Source of the DNA: WHSW01 sp963846165
Lineage (GTDB): Bacteria; Actinomycetota; Thermoleophilia; Solirubrobacterales; 70-9
NCBI GenBank assembly: GCA_963846165.1
Contig: CAWJUU010000009.1
Span: forward strand, 484,149 to 548,148
DNA length: 64,000 nt
Direction: 5' to 3'
The notes under the pieces: model-generated
Databases searched by the model: none
What the model saw: only the letters and a program-made list of their open reading frames with translations
Told to the model about the DNA's origin: nothing
Shown: positions 9,512 through 17,769 of the stretch, one piece after another
Layout: each line of letters starts with the position of its first letter
Numbering within the stretch: position 1 is the first letter of the stretch
Position numbers and translations under genes: made by a program

Positions 9512-9648
9512 CCTTGCTCGCCTCAGGCGCGAGCGTACTCCCGATCGCTCCGTGGCGACTACCGAGCCCAAACAGGCCTCCGGTGCGGATGCGGAGGGGT
9601 CGACCGCCGCCTAGCTTGGACGACGAACGAGGGACGAGGAACGACTCG
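9512..9648. promoter_or_regulatory. Divergent promoter region, histidine kinase / UspA
   Basis: The 137-bp gap separates two divergent stress genes and should hold both promoters. A TAGCTT hexamer sits 32 nt before the UspA ATG at 9649. I looked for the mycobacterial DosR palindrome (GGGACTTNNGTCCC) here and saw only isolated GGGAC halves (around 9631), not a full box. Confidence 0.4.
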
Positions 9649-10560
9649 ATGCAACGGGAGATCATCCTTGGCTACGACCCAGAGCACGGCAGGGCCGACG
9701 TCATGCGTCTCGGGCGGATCTTCGCCGAGGTCCTCGCGGCGACGCCGAAGGTGGTCACCGCGGTGCCTTGGCCGGACTACATGGTCGACCTGGTCGACAT
9801 CGAATCCGAGCTGGCGGCGGAGATGCGGGAGCCCTTTGCCCGGATCCAGGAGGAGCTCGAACCGATCCAGGTCGAGACCGTCGCGGTCGCGACCCGCAGC
9901 CCGGCAATGGCGCTCCAGCAGATCGCGGATGCGGACAGTGCGCAGATGATCGTCGTCGCCTCCTCTCATCGCGGCCCGGTCGGGCGCACGCTGGCGGGCA
10001 GCGTCGGCGAGTCCCTGCTGCACGGATCCTCGGTCGCGGTCGCGGTTGCGCCTCGCGGGTACGGCGACCGGGACCAGGACCGCCTCCAGCGCATCGCGGT
10101 CGCGTTCGACGGCTCGTCGGAGTCCTGGGTGGCGCTCGAGACGGCCATCGGGCTCGCCGAGCGTTGTCACGCAGAGGTGACCGCGATCGCGGTCGCGGAC
10201 TACCCGAAGTACGGGTACGGGGCGGTCTGGGCGACCCTCAACGTGGGCGAGTGCCGCGACGCCGAGCTCGCGGGCAAGCAACGTCTGCTCGAGCTCGCGA
10301 CCAGCCGCATTCCCGCAGGCATCGAGCGCGAGAGCCGCGTGCTCACGGGCGAGCCCGCCGCCGAGCTCGGCGAGGTCAGCGGCGAGTTCGACCTGATGAT
10401 CGCCGGGTCGCGCAGTTGGGGGCCGCTCAAGCGGACGCTGCTCGGGAGCACGACCCGCAGGCTGATCCGTGCGTCCGCCTGCCCAGTCCTGGTGTTGCCG
10501 CGCGGCGTCGGCGTCGACCCCCTCGGGGTTCGCGCTCGAGCCCGGGCCGAGGTCGTTTGA
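9649..10560 (+). CDS. Universal stress protein, tandem UspA domains, 303 aa
   Basis: Third tandem UspA protein. Domain 1: REIILGYDPEHGRADVM start, nucleotide motif SSHRGPVGRTLAGSVGESLL. Domain 2: IAVAFDGSSESWVALETAI start, motif GSRSWGPLKRTLLGSTTRRL, ending CPVLVLPRG. The ATG at 9649 is chosen because it begins at the first beta strand. It is transcribed divergently from the GAF kinase and followed at 21 bp by a zinc-ribbon gene and a membrane protein gene, forming a small operon. ATP binding is expected from the motifs. Confidence 0.92.
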   Translation: MQREIILGYDPEHGRADVMRLGRIFAEVLAATPKVVTAVPWPDYMVDLVDIESELAAEMREPFARIQEELEPIQVETVAVATRSPAMALQQIADADSAQMIVVASSHRGPVGRTLAGSVGESLLHGSSVAVAVAPRGYGDRDQDRLQRIAVAFDGSSESWVALETAIGLAERCHAEVTAIAVADYPKYGYGAVWATLNVGECRDAELAGKQRLLELATSRIPAGIERESRVLTGEPAAELGEVSGEFDLMIAGSRSWGPLKRTLLGSTTRRLIRASACPVLVLPRGVGVDPLGVRARARAEVV

Positions 10561-10581
10561 TCAGCCGGGGTACGACGACCG

Positions 10582-10776
10582 ATGACGATGATCACCTGCC
10601 CACGCTGCGGCGAAGCCACATTCACCATCACCGGCTGGGTGGATGTCGATCACTGCGCGAGCTGCGGCCGCCTACTGACCGGCGCCGAGCTCGAACCGGC
10701 CGGCGTCGAGCCCGAAGCGAGCCGGCCGGCAGGGGCCGCGGCGCCGGCCGGCGATGACTCCCGCAGCTCCGCTTAG
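10582..10776 (+). CDS. Small zinc-ribbon protein, 64 aa
   Basis: Short protein with one CPRCG and one CASCG knuckle (residues ~6-9 and ~28-31), the spacing of a zinc ribbon, then a disordered Ala/Pro/Glu-rich tail. Lies 21 bp after a UspA gene and 17 bp before the membrane protein, so probably co-transcribed. Role unknown; such ribbons may bind nucleic acid or act as redox or metal switches. Confidence 0.72.
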   Translation: MTMITCPRCGEATFTITGWVDVDHCASCGRLLTGAELEPAGVEPEASRPAGAAAPAGDDSRSSA

Positions 10777-10793
10777 CCCAGAGTGGGTGCCAG

Positions 10794-11390
10794 GTGAGCG
10801 AGTACCTGATCGCCTTCGCGGCGATCTTCGCCATCAACCTCCTCCCGGCCTTCGGTCCACCGACCTGGTCGTTGCTCGTCCTGTTCACGCTCAACTTCGA
10901 CCTGGCGCCGGCACCCATGGTGATCGGTGGGGCGCTCGCCGCCGCGAGCGGACGGCTCCTGCTCGCCCTGGGCGCGCGCCGGCTTCGCGGACGGTTCTCC
11001 CAGGAGCGGCTCGACAGCCTCGCGGCAGCCGAGGAGGCCCTGACTCGCGGCCGGGCCCGGACCGTGGTCGGCCTCGGCCTGTTCGCCCTCTCACCCATTC
11101 CCTCAGCTCAGCTGTTCGTCGCCGCCGGCCTGTTGAACGTGCGCCTGCTGCCGCTCACCGTCGCGTTCTTCGGGGGACGCCTGGTGTCGTACAGCCTCTA
11201 CGTCGGAGCAGCCACCGTCGCAAGCGAGAGCCTCGGCGAGATCGTCGGGGACTCGCTGACCTCCCCGCTCGGGGTCGCGCTGCAGGTGGTGATGCTGCTT
11301 GGGCTGGTCGCGCTCGTGCGCGTCGACTGGCGCCGGGTCCTCGGCGCCCGGCCGAACCGGGCGCCGGCGGATCTCCGCGCCGACTACTGA
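10794..11390 (+). CDS. VTT/DedA-like small membrane protein, 198 aa
   Basis: Integral membrane protein with hydrophobic stretches near residues 4-35, 45-60, 95-125, 130-150 and 165-185. The segment LFALSPIPSAQLFVAAGLLNV resembles the central motif of SNARE-associated/VTT (DedA-like) proteins, which transport lipids or ions. The GTG at 10794 is preceded by a purine-rich stretch and directly follows the zinc-ribbon gene. Assignment to VTT is by motif feel only. Confidence 0.65.
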   Translation: MSEYLIAFAAIFAINLLPAFGPPTWSLLVLFTLNFDLAPAPMVIGGALAAASGRLLLALGARRLRGRFSQERLDSLAAAEEALTRGRARTVVGLGLFALSPIPSAQLFVAAGLLNVRLLPLTVAFFGGRLVSYSLYVGAATVASESLGEIVGDSLTSPLGVALQVVMLLGLVALVRVDWRRVLGARPNRAPADLRADY

Positions 11391-11447
11391 CCGAGCCCCG
11401 TGGTGGCGGCCGATTTGCCCGCCGGTCTCAGTATCTAGCTTCGGTGC

Positions 11448-11885
11448 ATGAACTCCGAAACCACATCCCAAGAGGCCGCAGGACGACTCGACACGCACAA
11501 GGTCGGCGAGCACGCAAGCGCCGGACTCATCAGCTGCAGCCCCCACGCGCCGCTCGACGAGATCGCCGCCTTGATGGCCGAGAACCGCGTGCACGCGGTC
11601 GTCGTGGTCGACGATCGCGCGGTTGAACCGCCGGTGGTCTCGGATCTCGATCTGATCGCCGCGCTCGCGAGCGGCCACTACGACGAGCTGCGTGCGTCCG
11701 ACATTGCCGGTACCGAGGGCGTCAGCGTCTTCGACGACGAAGGCCTGGGACGCGCCGCGCAGCTCCTGTCCGAGCATCGCGTGTCTCACCTGGTGGTGCG
11801 CAACGAGCGGCGCGAGCCGGTCGGCGTCGTCTCGACGCTCGATCTCGCGGAAGCGATCGCGGCGATCCGTTTCGGCGGTCCCTGA
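11448..11885 (+). CDS. Two-CBS-domain protein (Hrp1-like), 145 aa
   Basis: Two CBS domains fill the protein: the first at ~20-72 (LDEIAALMAENRVHAVVVVD, then DLDLIAALASG), the second at ~80-140 (LGRAAQLLSEHRVSHLVVRN, then STLDLAEAIA). Stand-alone CBS pairs bind adenine nucleotides. Rv2626c/Hrp1, one of the most hypoxia-induced M. tuberculosis proteins, has this size and layout. TAGCTT lies 6 nt before the ATG, compatible with leaderless transcription. Its stop abuts the convergent UspA gene with no room for a terminator. Confidence 0.87.
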   Translation: MNSETTSQEAAGRLDTHKVGEHASAGLISCSPHAPLDEIAALMAENRVHAVVVVDDRAVEPPVVSDLDLIAALASGHYDELRASDIAGTEGVSVFDDEGLGRAAQLLSEHRVSHLVVRNERREPVGVVSTLDLAEAIAAIRFGGP

Positions 11886-12749
11886 TCAGGAGCCCGCGCT
11901 CCGCGGGAGCACGATGACGGGACAGGGAGCGAGGGTGACGACCTCGCGCGCAACCCCGCCGAGCAGCGTCCTGCGCACCGGCCCGTACCCGCGCGAGCCG
12001 AGCACCAGCAGGTCGAGCTCGACACCCTGCGCCGCGATCTCGTGCGCCGGGTCGCCCGGGAGGAGCACGGAGCTCACGTCGACGCCCGCCGGCACCGTCG
12101 CCTTGGCGTCCGCGAGCAGGTGAGCGAAATGGTCGTGCAGAAGCTCGAGGTACCCGGCCCTGGTGTGGCCGATCCGGCCGGGGATCAGCTCCGCTGAAAA
12201 ATTCGGGACGACGGCGATGATCCGTAGCTCGGCGTCGTACTCACGCGCCAGCTCCACGGCGCTGTCGACCGCAGCCTGAGCCTCGGGCTCGCCGTCATAG
12301 GCCACCCCGATCATCGCGATCCCGGGATGCTCGCGACGGCTGTATCCGACCGGGGCGATGGCGACGGCGCAGGGTGCACCCGCGAGGAGCCGGTCCCCAA
12401 CGCTGCCGGGAAGGACCTGACCGACCACGCCGCGATGGGTTGAGCCCACCACGATCACGTCCGCATCCTCCCGCTCCGCGATCGCCTCCAGCTCGGCAGG
12501 CGCCGATCCGTCCCCGGTGCGCCTGGTGAAGTCGTCGCGGTTCAGCTGCTCGCTCGCGTGGGCGAAATCCGCCTCGTAGTACGCGTCGCGCTGTTCCTGC
12601 CACTGCGGGATGTTCCCGATCAGCGGCTCGAGCTCCTCGATCGAGGCCACGATCAGCTCGCCGCCCTCCGCCGGCATCATCGCGTCGCCCAGGGCGAGCG
12701 CATCCCCCGCTTGGTCGCTCGAGTCGTAGCCGACGACGATCGTCTTCAT
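11886..12749 (-). CDS. Universal stress protein, tandem UspA domains, 287 aa
   Basis: Fourth tandem UspA protein: MKTIVVGYDSSDQAGDALAL at the start, nucleotide motif GSTHRGVVGQVLPGSVGDRL in domain 1, and GSRGYGPVRRTLLGGVAREV in domain 2, ending CPVIVLPRS. The start at 12749 is clear because the first beta strand begins there; the open frame continues upstream without domain content. It converges on the CBS gene with 0 bp between stops. Confidence 0.92.
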   Translation of the reverse strand: MKTIVVGYDSSDQAGDALALGDAMMPAEGGELIVASIEELEPLIGNIPQWQEQRDAYYEADFAHASEQLNRDDFTRRTGDGSAPAELEAIAEREDADVIVVGSTHRGVVGQVLPGSVGDRLLAGAPCAVAIAPVGYSRREHPGIAMIGVAYDGEPEAQAAVDSAVELAREYDAELRIIAVVPNFSAELIPGRIGHTRAGYLELLHDHFAHLLADAKATVPAGVDVSSVLLPGDPAHEIAAQGVELDLLVLGSRGYGPVRRTLLGGVAREVVTLAPCPVIVLPRSAGS

Positions 12750-12806
12750 CGGGAACCCTTCAGTTCGGAGCCGCGGACCACCCACGGCTACTCCGGGGCT
12801 CACGCT

Positions 12807-13010
12807 ATGAGTGCCTGGACCGCCGGCCATCAGGGGCAGCCACCGGACCAGATGCGTAGTCGCTACGGGAACGATCAGGCGGTCGGCGCCGACCTGATCG
12901 TGGCCGGCACGCGGGGACATTCGAGCCTGGCAGGACTCTTGATCGGCAGCGTGACCCACCGCCTGCTGCACATCGCGAAGGGGTCCCGTTCTCGCGGTTC
13001 CGAACCCTGA
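12807..13010 (+). pseudogene. UspA C-terminal fragment
   Basis: A 67-aa open frame from ATG 12807 contains the last third of a single UspA domain: GADLIVAGTRGHSSLAGLLI followed by GSVTHRLLHIAKGS. The N-terminal two thirds are absent, and the usual CPVLVV ending is replaced by GSRSRGSEP. It looks like a remnant of a fifth UspA gene in this island. It is on the strand opposite to the neighbouring UspA gene. Confidence 0.6.
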
Positions 13011-13119
13011 CTGAGCGGTGGACACCACGGAGCTGAATCGGTACCGGCTGCGGGTGACCATCGGCAGCGCAGGGGGACGATTCGTGCGAAGCACGTTCGA
13101 CGACAAGGTGGTCAAAACG

Positions 13120-13335
13120 ATGGCGCGGAACGCCCTCAAGGCCTCGGTCGGCGATCGGCTCGTCGTTCACGCCCACTATCAGGGTGAGCCCGAGCACGAC
13201 GGCGAGATCCTCGAGGTGCCGGCGGCGGACGGAGCCCCGCCCTACGTCGTCCGCTGGGACGACGGGCGGGTGACCACCGTCTACCCCGGGCCGGACGCCT
13301 ACATCGAGCACTTCAAGTCGGCGAAGGCCTCGTAG
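13120..13335 (+). CDS. DUF1918 protein, 71 aa
   Basis: Small beta-rich protein. The core KASVGDRLVVHAHYQGEPEHDGEILEV (split here at residues ~5-31) and the ending VVRWDDGRVTTVYPGPDAYIEH match the actinobacterial DUF1918 family, which has an SH3-like fold in related structures. ATG 13120 starts just before the domain; the frame is open back to GTG 13018, adding 34 residues of unknown value. It sits between a UspA remnant and the APH-AAA gene. DUF1918 genes often accompany Usp/stress genes in actinobacteria. Molecular role unknown. Confidence 0.78.
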   Translation: MARNALKASVGDRLVVHAHYQGEPEHDGEILEVPAADGAPPYVVRWDDGRVTTVYPGPDAYIEHFKSAKAS

Positions 13336-13344
13336 GAGACCGTC

Positions 13345-14937
13345 TCACCAGACCCGAGCGTCGATGAGCCGCTCGATCTCGGCCGCCAACTGACCCGCCG
13401 CACGCTCCGTATCGAGTTGCGCCCGCCACCGGCGGGGCACCTCGTCGAGCGGATCGGACTCGGCGAGCTGGTGTTCGAGTACCCCCTCGTCGGCGTCGGA
13501 GACCCGAGCGATGTCCTCGGAACGGCGGCGCATGCGGGCCGCCAGCGTGGCGTCCGCGGCAGCGCATTGGACGAACAGCACCGGCGCGTCGACTCTCTCG
13601 AGCGCCGAGCGGAAGGCGTCGCGCTCGAAGCGCCGGTGAAACGTCGCGTCAACGATCACCCCGGAGTCGCCCGACCGGAGCCGCTCGGATGCCTCGCGAC
13701 CGAGCTCGCGGTAGGTCTCGACGCTGCGCTCTTGCGAGTACAGCTCCCCCTGCCCGCGTTCCGTGGGGCTGAGTCCGGCCAGCCGCTTGCGGGTCAGGTC
13801 CGATGACAAATGCGGCCAGCCGCTGCGCTCGTGGAGCGCCTCGGAGAGGGTCGTCTTGCCGGTCGCGGAGACTCCGCAGACGACGAGGACCAGCGGCCCG
13901 CGCGCTCGCCACGCGAATCGGTGACCGAGGTCGATCATGCGCGCAACCTCGTCGAGGACGCCGTCGCGGCTCGGATCGTCGCCCGGGAGCTCGGCGGCGC
14001 GCAGACAGGCGACCTTCGCGCGAACCCAGGCGCGGTACGCGGCGAAGAAGAAGACCAGGGAGTCGTCGCCCGGATCGCCGCCCGCACGCCGGTACCGATC
14101 GACGAGCAGGCGCCCAAGTGCCTCTTCGCCGAGCGCGGTGAGGTCCATGACCAGGAATGCGAGGTCCGCGGAAACGTCGATTTCCCTGAGCTCGGAGTTG
14201 AACTCGATGCAGTCGAATACGTAGATCTCCGCTCCGGCCGGTGCAATCACGTGCTCGGCGCGGAGGTCGCCGTGGCAGTCCCGGACCGCGCCCTTGCGTC
14301 CGCGCGCCTCGAGCTCGGCGCTGCGGGCGCGGACGACGGCGCGGGTGAAGCCCTCCATCGCATCCAGTCGGTCCGGCTCGATCAGCCCCCTTCCCTGCTC
14401 GCGCAGCGTCGCGACGTTCTCGTCCAGCGTCTTCGTGAGGACGGCGACATCCGCGCGATCAGCGGACGCGACCGCCGCCGTGGCGTGGAAGCGGGCAAGC
14501 AACTTCGCGGTCGCGGTGATCTGCTCTGCCGTCAACGTGCCGGCCGCGGCGAGGGCGGCGAGGCTCCGGTCCTCCTCGACCCGGGTCATCTTCACCGCGT
14601 ACTCGACCGCCAGCGGGTCGCTCTCCGCCGTGAACCGGAAGCCGTCGCCGTCGCGGGCGATCCCGACTACGGCGAGGTAGATCCGGGGCGCGAGGCGGCG
14701 GTTCAGCTCAACCTCCGCGCGGCACATCTCATGCCGGCGCTCGAGCGTCCCGTAGTCGAGGAAGGCAAGAACGAGCGGCTTCTTGACCTTGTAGGCGAGC
14801 TCTCCGGCCAGAAAGACCCACGAGATGTGCGTCTCGCGCAGCTCCACCTCCGTCGGGGAACGCGGGTACAGCGCCGGGTCCAGCAGCGCGCGGACCAACT
14901 CCTCCGACTCAGCCGACGGGCGCCCGACCCCGTTCAT
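13345..14937 (-). CDS. APH-like / P-loop kinase fusion (Rv2004c-like), 530 aa
   Basis: Two-domain protein. Residues ~25-345 resemble aminoglycoside phosphotransferases: the catalytic loop is CHGDLRAEHV (H222, D224) and the metal site is VFDCIEFN (D242). Residues ~348-530 form a P-loop ATPase/zeta-like kinase with Walker A GVSATGKTT (355-363). The same fusion is found in M. tuberculosis Rv2004c, a DosR-regulon gene of unknown substrate. Its stop lies 9 bp from the convergent DUF1918 gene. The ATG at 14937 begins a few residues before the conserved region. An antibiotic-resistance role is not implied by the APH fold alone. Confidence 0.85.
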   Translation of the reverse strand: MNGVGRPSAESEELVRALLDPALYPRSPTEVELRETHISWVFLAGELAYKVKKPLVLAFLDYGTLERRHEMCRAEVELNRRLAPRIYLAVVGIARDGDGFRFTAESDPLAVEYAVKMTRVEEDRSLAALAAAGTLTAEQITATAKLLARFHATAAVASADRADVAVLTKTLDENVATLREQGRGLIEPDRLDAMEGFTRAVVRARSAELEARGRKGAVRDCHGDLRAEHVIAPAGAEIYVFDCIEFNSELREIDVSADLAFLVMDLTALGEEALGRLLVDRYRRAGGDPGDDSLVFFFAAYRAWVRAKVACLRAAELPGDDPSRDGVLDEVARMIDLGHRFAWRARGPLVLVVCGVSATGKTTLSEALHERSGWPHLSSDLTRKRLAGLSPTERGQGELYSQERSVETYRELGREASERLRSGDSGVIVDATFHRRFERDAFRSALERVDAPVLFVQCAAADATLAARMRRRSEDIARVSDADEGVLEHQLAESDPLDEVPRRWRAQLDTERAAGQLAAEIERLIDARVW

Positions 14938-15019
14938 CCGTCATGCCCCCGATCCATAGCCGCGAGACCGGCCCAGACCGCCTCGCGAGGAGGCGATCCG
15001 GGAGAACCGGCCCGCGCGG

Positions 15020-15367
15020 TCAGGCGCTCAGCTCCGCCTGGCGCTTGCTGATTTCCTTGGACAGCTCCTTGAGCGCGTCCTGATTGCGCTGGCCGTGGAT
15101 CGCCCATCGGCCGAGCTCGCGGAGCGCGTCGTCGGCGGCGTTTCCGAACTGCTCGCGCCAGTCCCTGACCTGGTCCTGACCGCGACGGGTCATGTCCTCG
15201 CGCGCCTCGCCGATTCGCTCGCGCGCCGAGTCGATACTGGCGCCGACCTCCTCGCCCGCCTTCTCGCGGGCCTTGTCGAGATCCTCGAGCGCGTCGTGCA
15301 GGTGGTCGGCCGGAGCCTTCTCGGTCGAACGGGAGCGATCGGGCTTGGTGGCTGTTGATGGTGGCAT
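15020..15367 (-). CDS. Charged helical protein, 115 aa
   Basis: No recognised family. The sequence is almost entirely helical and rich in Glu, Arg and Lys with heptad-like spacing (LHDALEDLDKAREKAGEEV, then SKEISKRQAELSA at the end), preceded by a ~20-residue basic, Ser/Thr-rich head. A strong AAGGAGG ribosome site lies 5-6 nt before the ATG. It has the look of an apolipoprotein-like or hydrophilin-type stress protein, and it sits between the Usp island and the arginine deiminase operon. Confidence 0.7.
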   Translation of the reverse strand: MPPSTATKPDRSRSTEKAPADHLHDALEDLDKAREKAGEEVGASIDSARERIGEAREDMTRRGQDQVRDWREQFGNAADDALRELGRWAIHGQRNQDALKELSKEISKRQAELSA

Positions 15368-15536
15368 CGTGCCTCCTTGGGGTTCGGGGGTTGATCAACG
15401 CTGTCATCGCGAGCCCGCGCCGTCATCGGTATCGACCACGGAACGGGTGGGTGGCCGCCTACCGATCTGACCCGCAAGTTGGGGGTGGCTTTCGTGGCGC
15501 CCGGCGAAGCAGGGCGTCCTCGTCGCCCAGCGATCG

Positions 15537-16535
15537 TCACGAGAGCGTTGCGACCAACACGGCCTTGATCGTGTGCAGCCGGTTCTCGGCCTGGTCGAAC
15601 ACGATGCTTGCGGGTGAGCGAAAGACGGTGTCGGTGACCTCGAGACCGTTCGTCATTCCGGTCGCCTCCGCGATCTCGGCGCCCACCGCGGTCGAGGTGT
15701 CATGAAATGCCGGCAGGCAGTGCATGAACTTGACGCTCGGGTTGCCGGTGGCGTCGAGCATGCGCGCGTCCACCTGGTACGGGCTGAGGAGCTTCGCGCG
15801 CTCGGCCCACACCTCCTTCGGCTCGCCCATCGAGACCCAGACGTCGGTGTGCACGAAGTCGACTCCCTCGACCCCTGCGGCGACGTCGGAGGTGATGGTG
15901 ATCTCGGCACCGGATCCGTCGGCCAGCTCACCCGCCGTGTCGATCACGCCCTCGGGCGGGCGCAACTCGTCCGGCACCACCAGGCGTACGTCGGAGCCCA
16001 TGATCGCCCCGGTGATCAGCAGCGACCGGCCCATGTTGAACCGGCCGTCACCGACGAACGCGTAACTGATCGCATCGGCGGGCTTACCCGAGTGCTCCTG
16101 CATCGTCATGAAGTCGGCCAGCATCTGCGTCGGATGCCACTCGTCCGTGAGCCCGTTGTAGACGGGGACACCTGCGTGCTGCGCGAGCTCCTCGACCTTC
16201 GCCTGCGCCGAGCCGCGGTACTCGATCGCGTCGAACATCCGGCCGAGCACCGCCGCGGTGTCAGCGATCGACTCCTTGTGGCCCATCTGCGAGCCGGTCG
16301 GGTCGAGGTACGTGACGTGCCCGCCCTGGTCGAATGCCGCCACCTCGAACGCGCACCGGGTTCGTGTGGAGCTCTTCTCGAACACCAGCGCGATCTCTGT
16401 GCCCGCGAGCCGGGGGGATTCGTTGCCGGCGTACTTCGCCGCCTTCAGCGCGGCGGAAAGCCGGAGCAGGTGCGCGAGCTCGTCCCTACTGAAGTCGAGC
16501 TCCTTGAGGAAGCTGCGGTTTCGAAGGTTGTACAA
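15537..16535 (-). CDS. arcB: Ornithine carbamoyltransferase (catabolic context), 332 aa
   Basis: Converts citrulline and phosphate to ornithine and carbamoyl phosphate in the arginine deiminase pathway (reverse of the biosynthetic reaction). Carbamoyl-phosphate loop FEKSSTRTR (residues 52-60), then the HPTQ motif in WHPTQMLADFMT, DVWVSMGE, and the ornithine-site HCLPAFHD near 270. Length is typical. It lies 13 bp after arginine deiminase in one transcript with the carrier, so I call it arcB rather than argF; sequence alone does not separate the two. Confidence 0.92.
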   Translation of the reverse strand: MYNLRNRSFLKELDFSRDELAHLLRLSAALKAAKYAGNESPRLAGTEIALVFEKSSTRTRCAFEVAAFDQGGHVTYLDPTGSQMGHKESIADTAAVLGRMFDAIEYRGSAQAKVEELAQHAGVPVYNGLTDEWHPTQMLADFMTMQEHSGKPADAISYAFVGDGRFNMGRSLLITGAIMGSDVRLVVPDELRPPEGVIDTAGELADGSGAEITITSDVAAGVEGVDFVHTDVWVSMGEPKEVWAERAKLLSPYQVDARMLDATGNPSVKFMHCLPAFHDTSTAVGAEIAEATGMTNGLEVTDTVFRSPASIVFDQAENRLHTIKAVLVATLS

Positions 16536-16548
16536 CGGAGCCTCGCTT

Positions 16549-17769
16549 TCAGTAAGCCGGGTCGCGCTCGATTGGACAGGTCATGCAATGAGAGCCGCCG
16601 CGGCCGCGGCCGAGCTCGAAGCCCTCGATCGTGATCACCTCGATCCCCTCCTTGCGCAGGCGGGTGTTCGTGTCGACGTTGCGCTCGTAAGCGACCACGA
16701 CGCCCGGCTCCAGGCAGACGACGTTGTTGCCGTCGTCCCACTGCTCGCGGGCCGTCTCGAACGGGTCGCCGCCGGTCGGGATCACGCGCAGCGAGTCGAT
16801 CTCCAGCGCGGACTCGATCGCCTTGATGACCCCGCCGTCGAACGGCTCGGTCACGGGGATCTCAGGGTCGTCGCCGGGGCGGACCGTCCAGACGCGAGCT
16901 CCGTCCACCACGTCGGGGAAGAGGGTCACAGCGTCGCGGTCGATCATCGTCAACACCGTGTCGAGGTGCATGTAGGAGCGTGAGCGCGGCAGCATCACGG
17001 CGAGCACCAGCGACGCCGCCCCGGCCTTGAACAGCTCGCGGGCGATCATCGCGACAGCCTGCGGGCTCGTCCGCTCCCCCATCCCGATCATCGCGACGCC
17101 CTTGCCGAGCGGCATCACGTCACCACCCTCGACCGTGGCCGGGCCCCAGTCAGTCTCGACGCCGCCGTACCAGACCTTGAAGTCCTCGGCGGCGAAGATC
17201 GGATGGTGGCGGTAGATGGCCTCCATGAACACCGTCTCCGGACGGCGCGCCGGCTTGGCCATCGGATTCAGCGTGACGCCGCCGAATATCCACGACGACG
17301 GGTCGCGCTGGAAGAGGAAGTTCGGCAACGGCGGCACCAGCAGCTCGCCGCTGACGCTGGCGTCGTACTTGAGCCCGGCCCCATCCTCGAGGTCCTCCTT
17401 GGTCATGCCGCCGATCAGGTAGTCGGCGACCTCAGCCGCCGACGCGCTCTGTGCCCATTCGCGCCGCGAGCGTGCCAGCCGCAGACCGACGTGCCTTTCG
17501 TTCAAGACCTGGTCCGTGATCCAGTCGCGCGCCTCGGGCATGCCGAGGACGTCGGTGAGCAACTCCTCGGCGTAGAGCACCTCGACGTCACGCTCGCGCA
17601 TCGACTCGACGAACGCGTCGTGCTCGCGCTTGGCCTGCTTGACCCAGATAACGTCGTCGAACAGCAGGTCCTCGGCGTTGGCCGGGGTCAGGCGACTGTG
17701 CTCGAGGCCGGGCCGGTGAACGATGACGCGGCGGAGCTTGCCGACCTCCGATGCCGCGTTCAGCGCCAT
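16549..17769 (-). CDS. arcA: Arginine deiminase, 406 aa
   Basis: Hydrolyses arginine to citrulline and ammonia. Family landmarks: KLRRVIVHRPGLEHSRLTP at the N-terminus, LPNFLFQRDPSSWI (Asp of the guanidinium site), VEGGDVMPLG, MHLDTVLTMID, and the C-terminal HCMTCPI whose first Cys (C395) aligns with the catalytic Cys406 of the Pseudomonas enzyme. The ATG at 17769 shares one base with the carrier's stop (TGATG). Followed at 13 bp by arcB. Together with carbamate kinase it yields one ATP per arginine without oxygen. Confidence 0.95.
   Translation of the reverse strand: MALNAASEVGKLRRVIVHRPGLEHSRLTPANAEDLLFDDVIWVKQAKREHDAFVESMRERDVEVLYAEELLTDVLGMPEARDWITDQVLNERHVGLRLARSRREWAQSASAAEVADYLIGGMTKEDLEDGAGLKYDASVSGELLVPPLPNFLFQRDPSSWIFGGVTLNPMAKPARRPETVFMEAIYRHHPIFAAEDFKVWYGGVETDWGPATVEGGDVMPLGKGVAMIGMGERTSPQAVAMIARELFKAGAASLVLAVMLPRSRSYMHLDTVLTMIDRDAVTLFPDVVDGARVWTVRPGDDPEIPVTEPFDGGVIKAIESALEIDSLRVIPTGGDPFETAREQWDDGNNVVCLEPGVVVAYERNVDTNTRLRKEGIEVITIEGFELGRGRGGSHCMTCPIERDPAY

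Noticed and set aside
13345..14937. Aminoglycoside resistance gene
   Set aside because: The APH-like fold is fused to a P-loop kinase and sits in a stress island, as in Rv2004c; nothing indicates antibiotic substrates.
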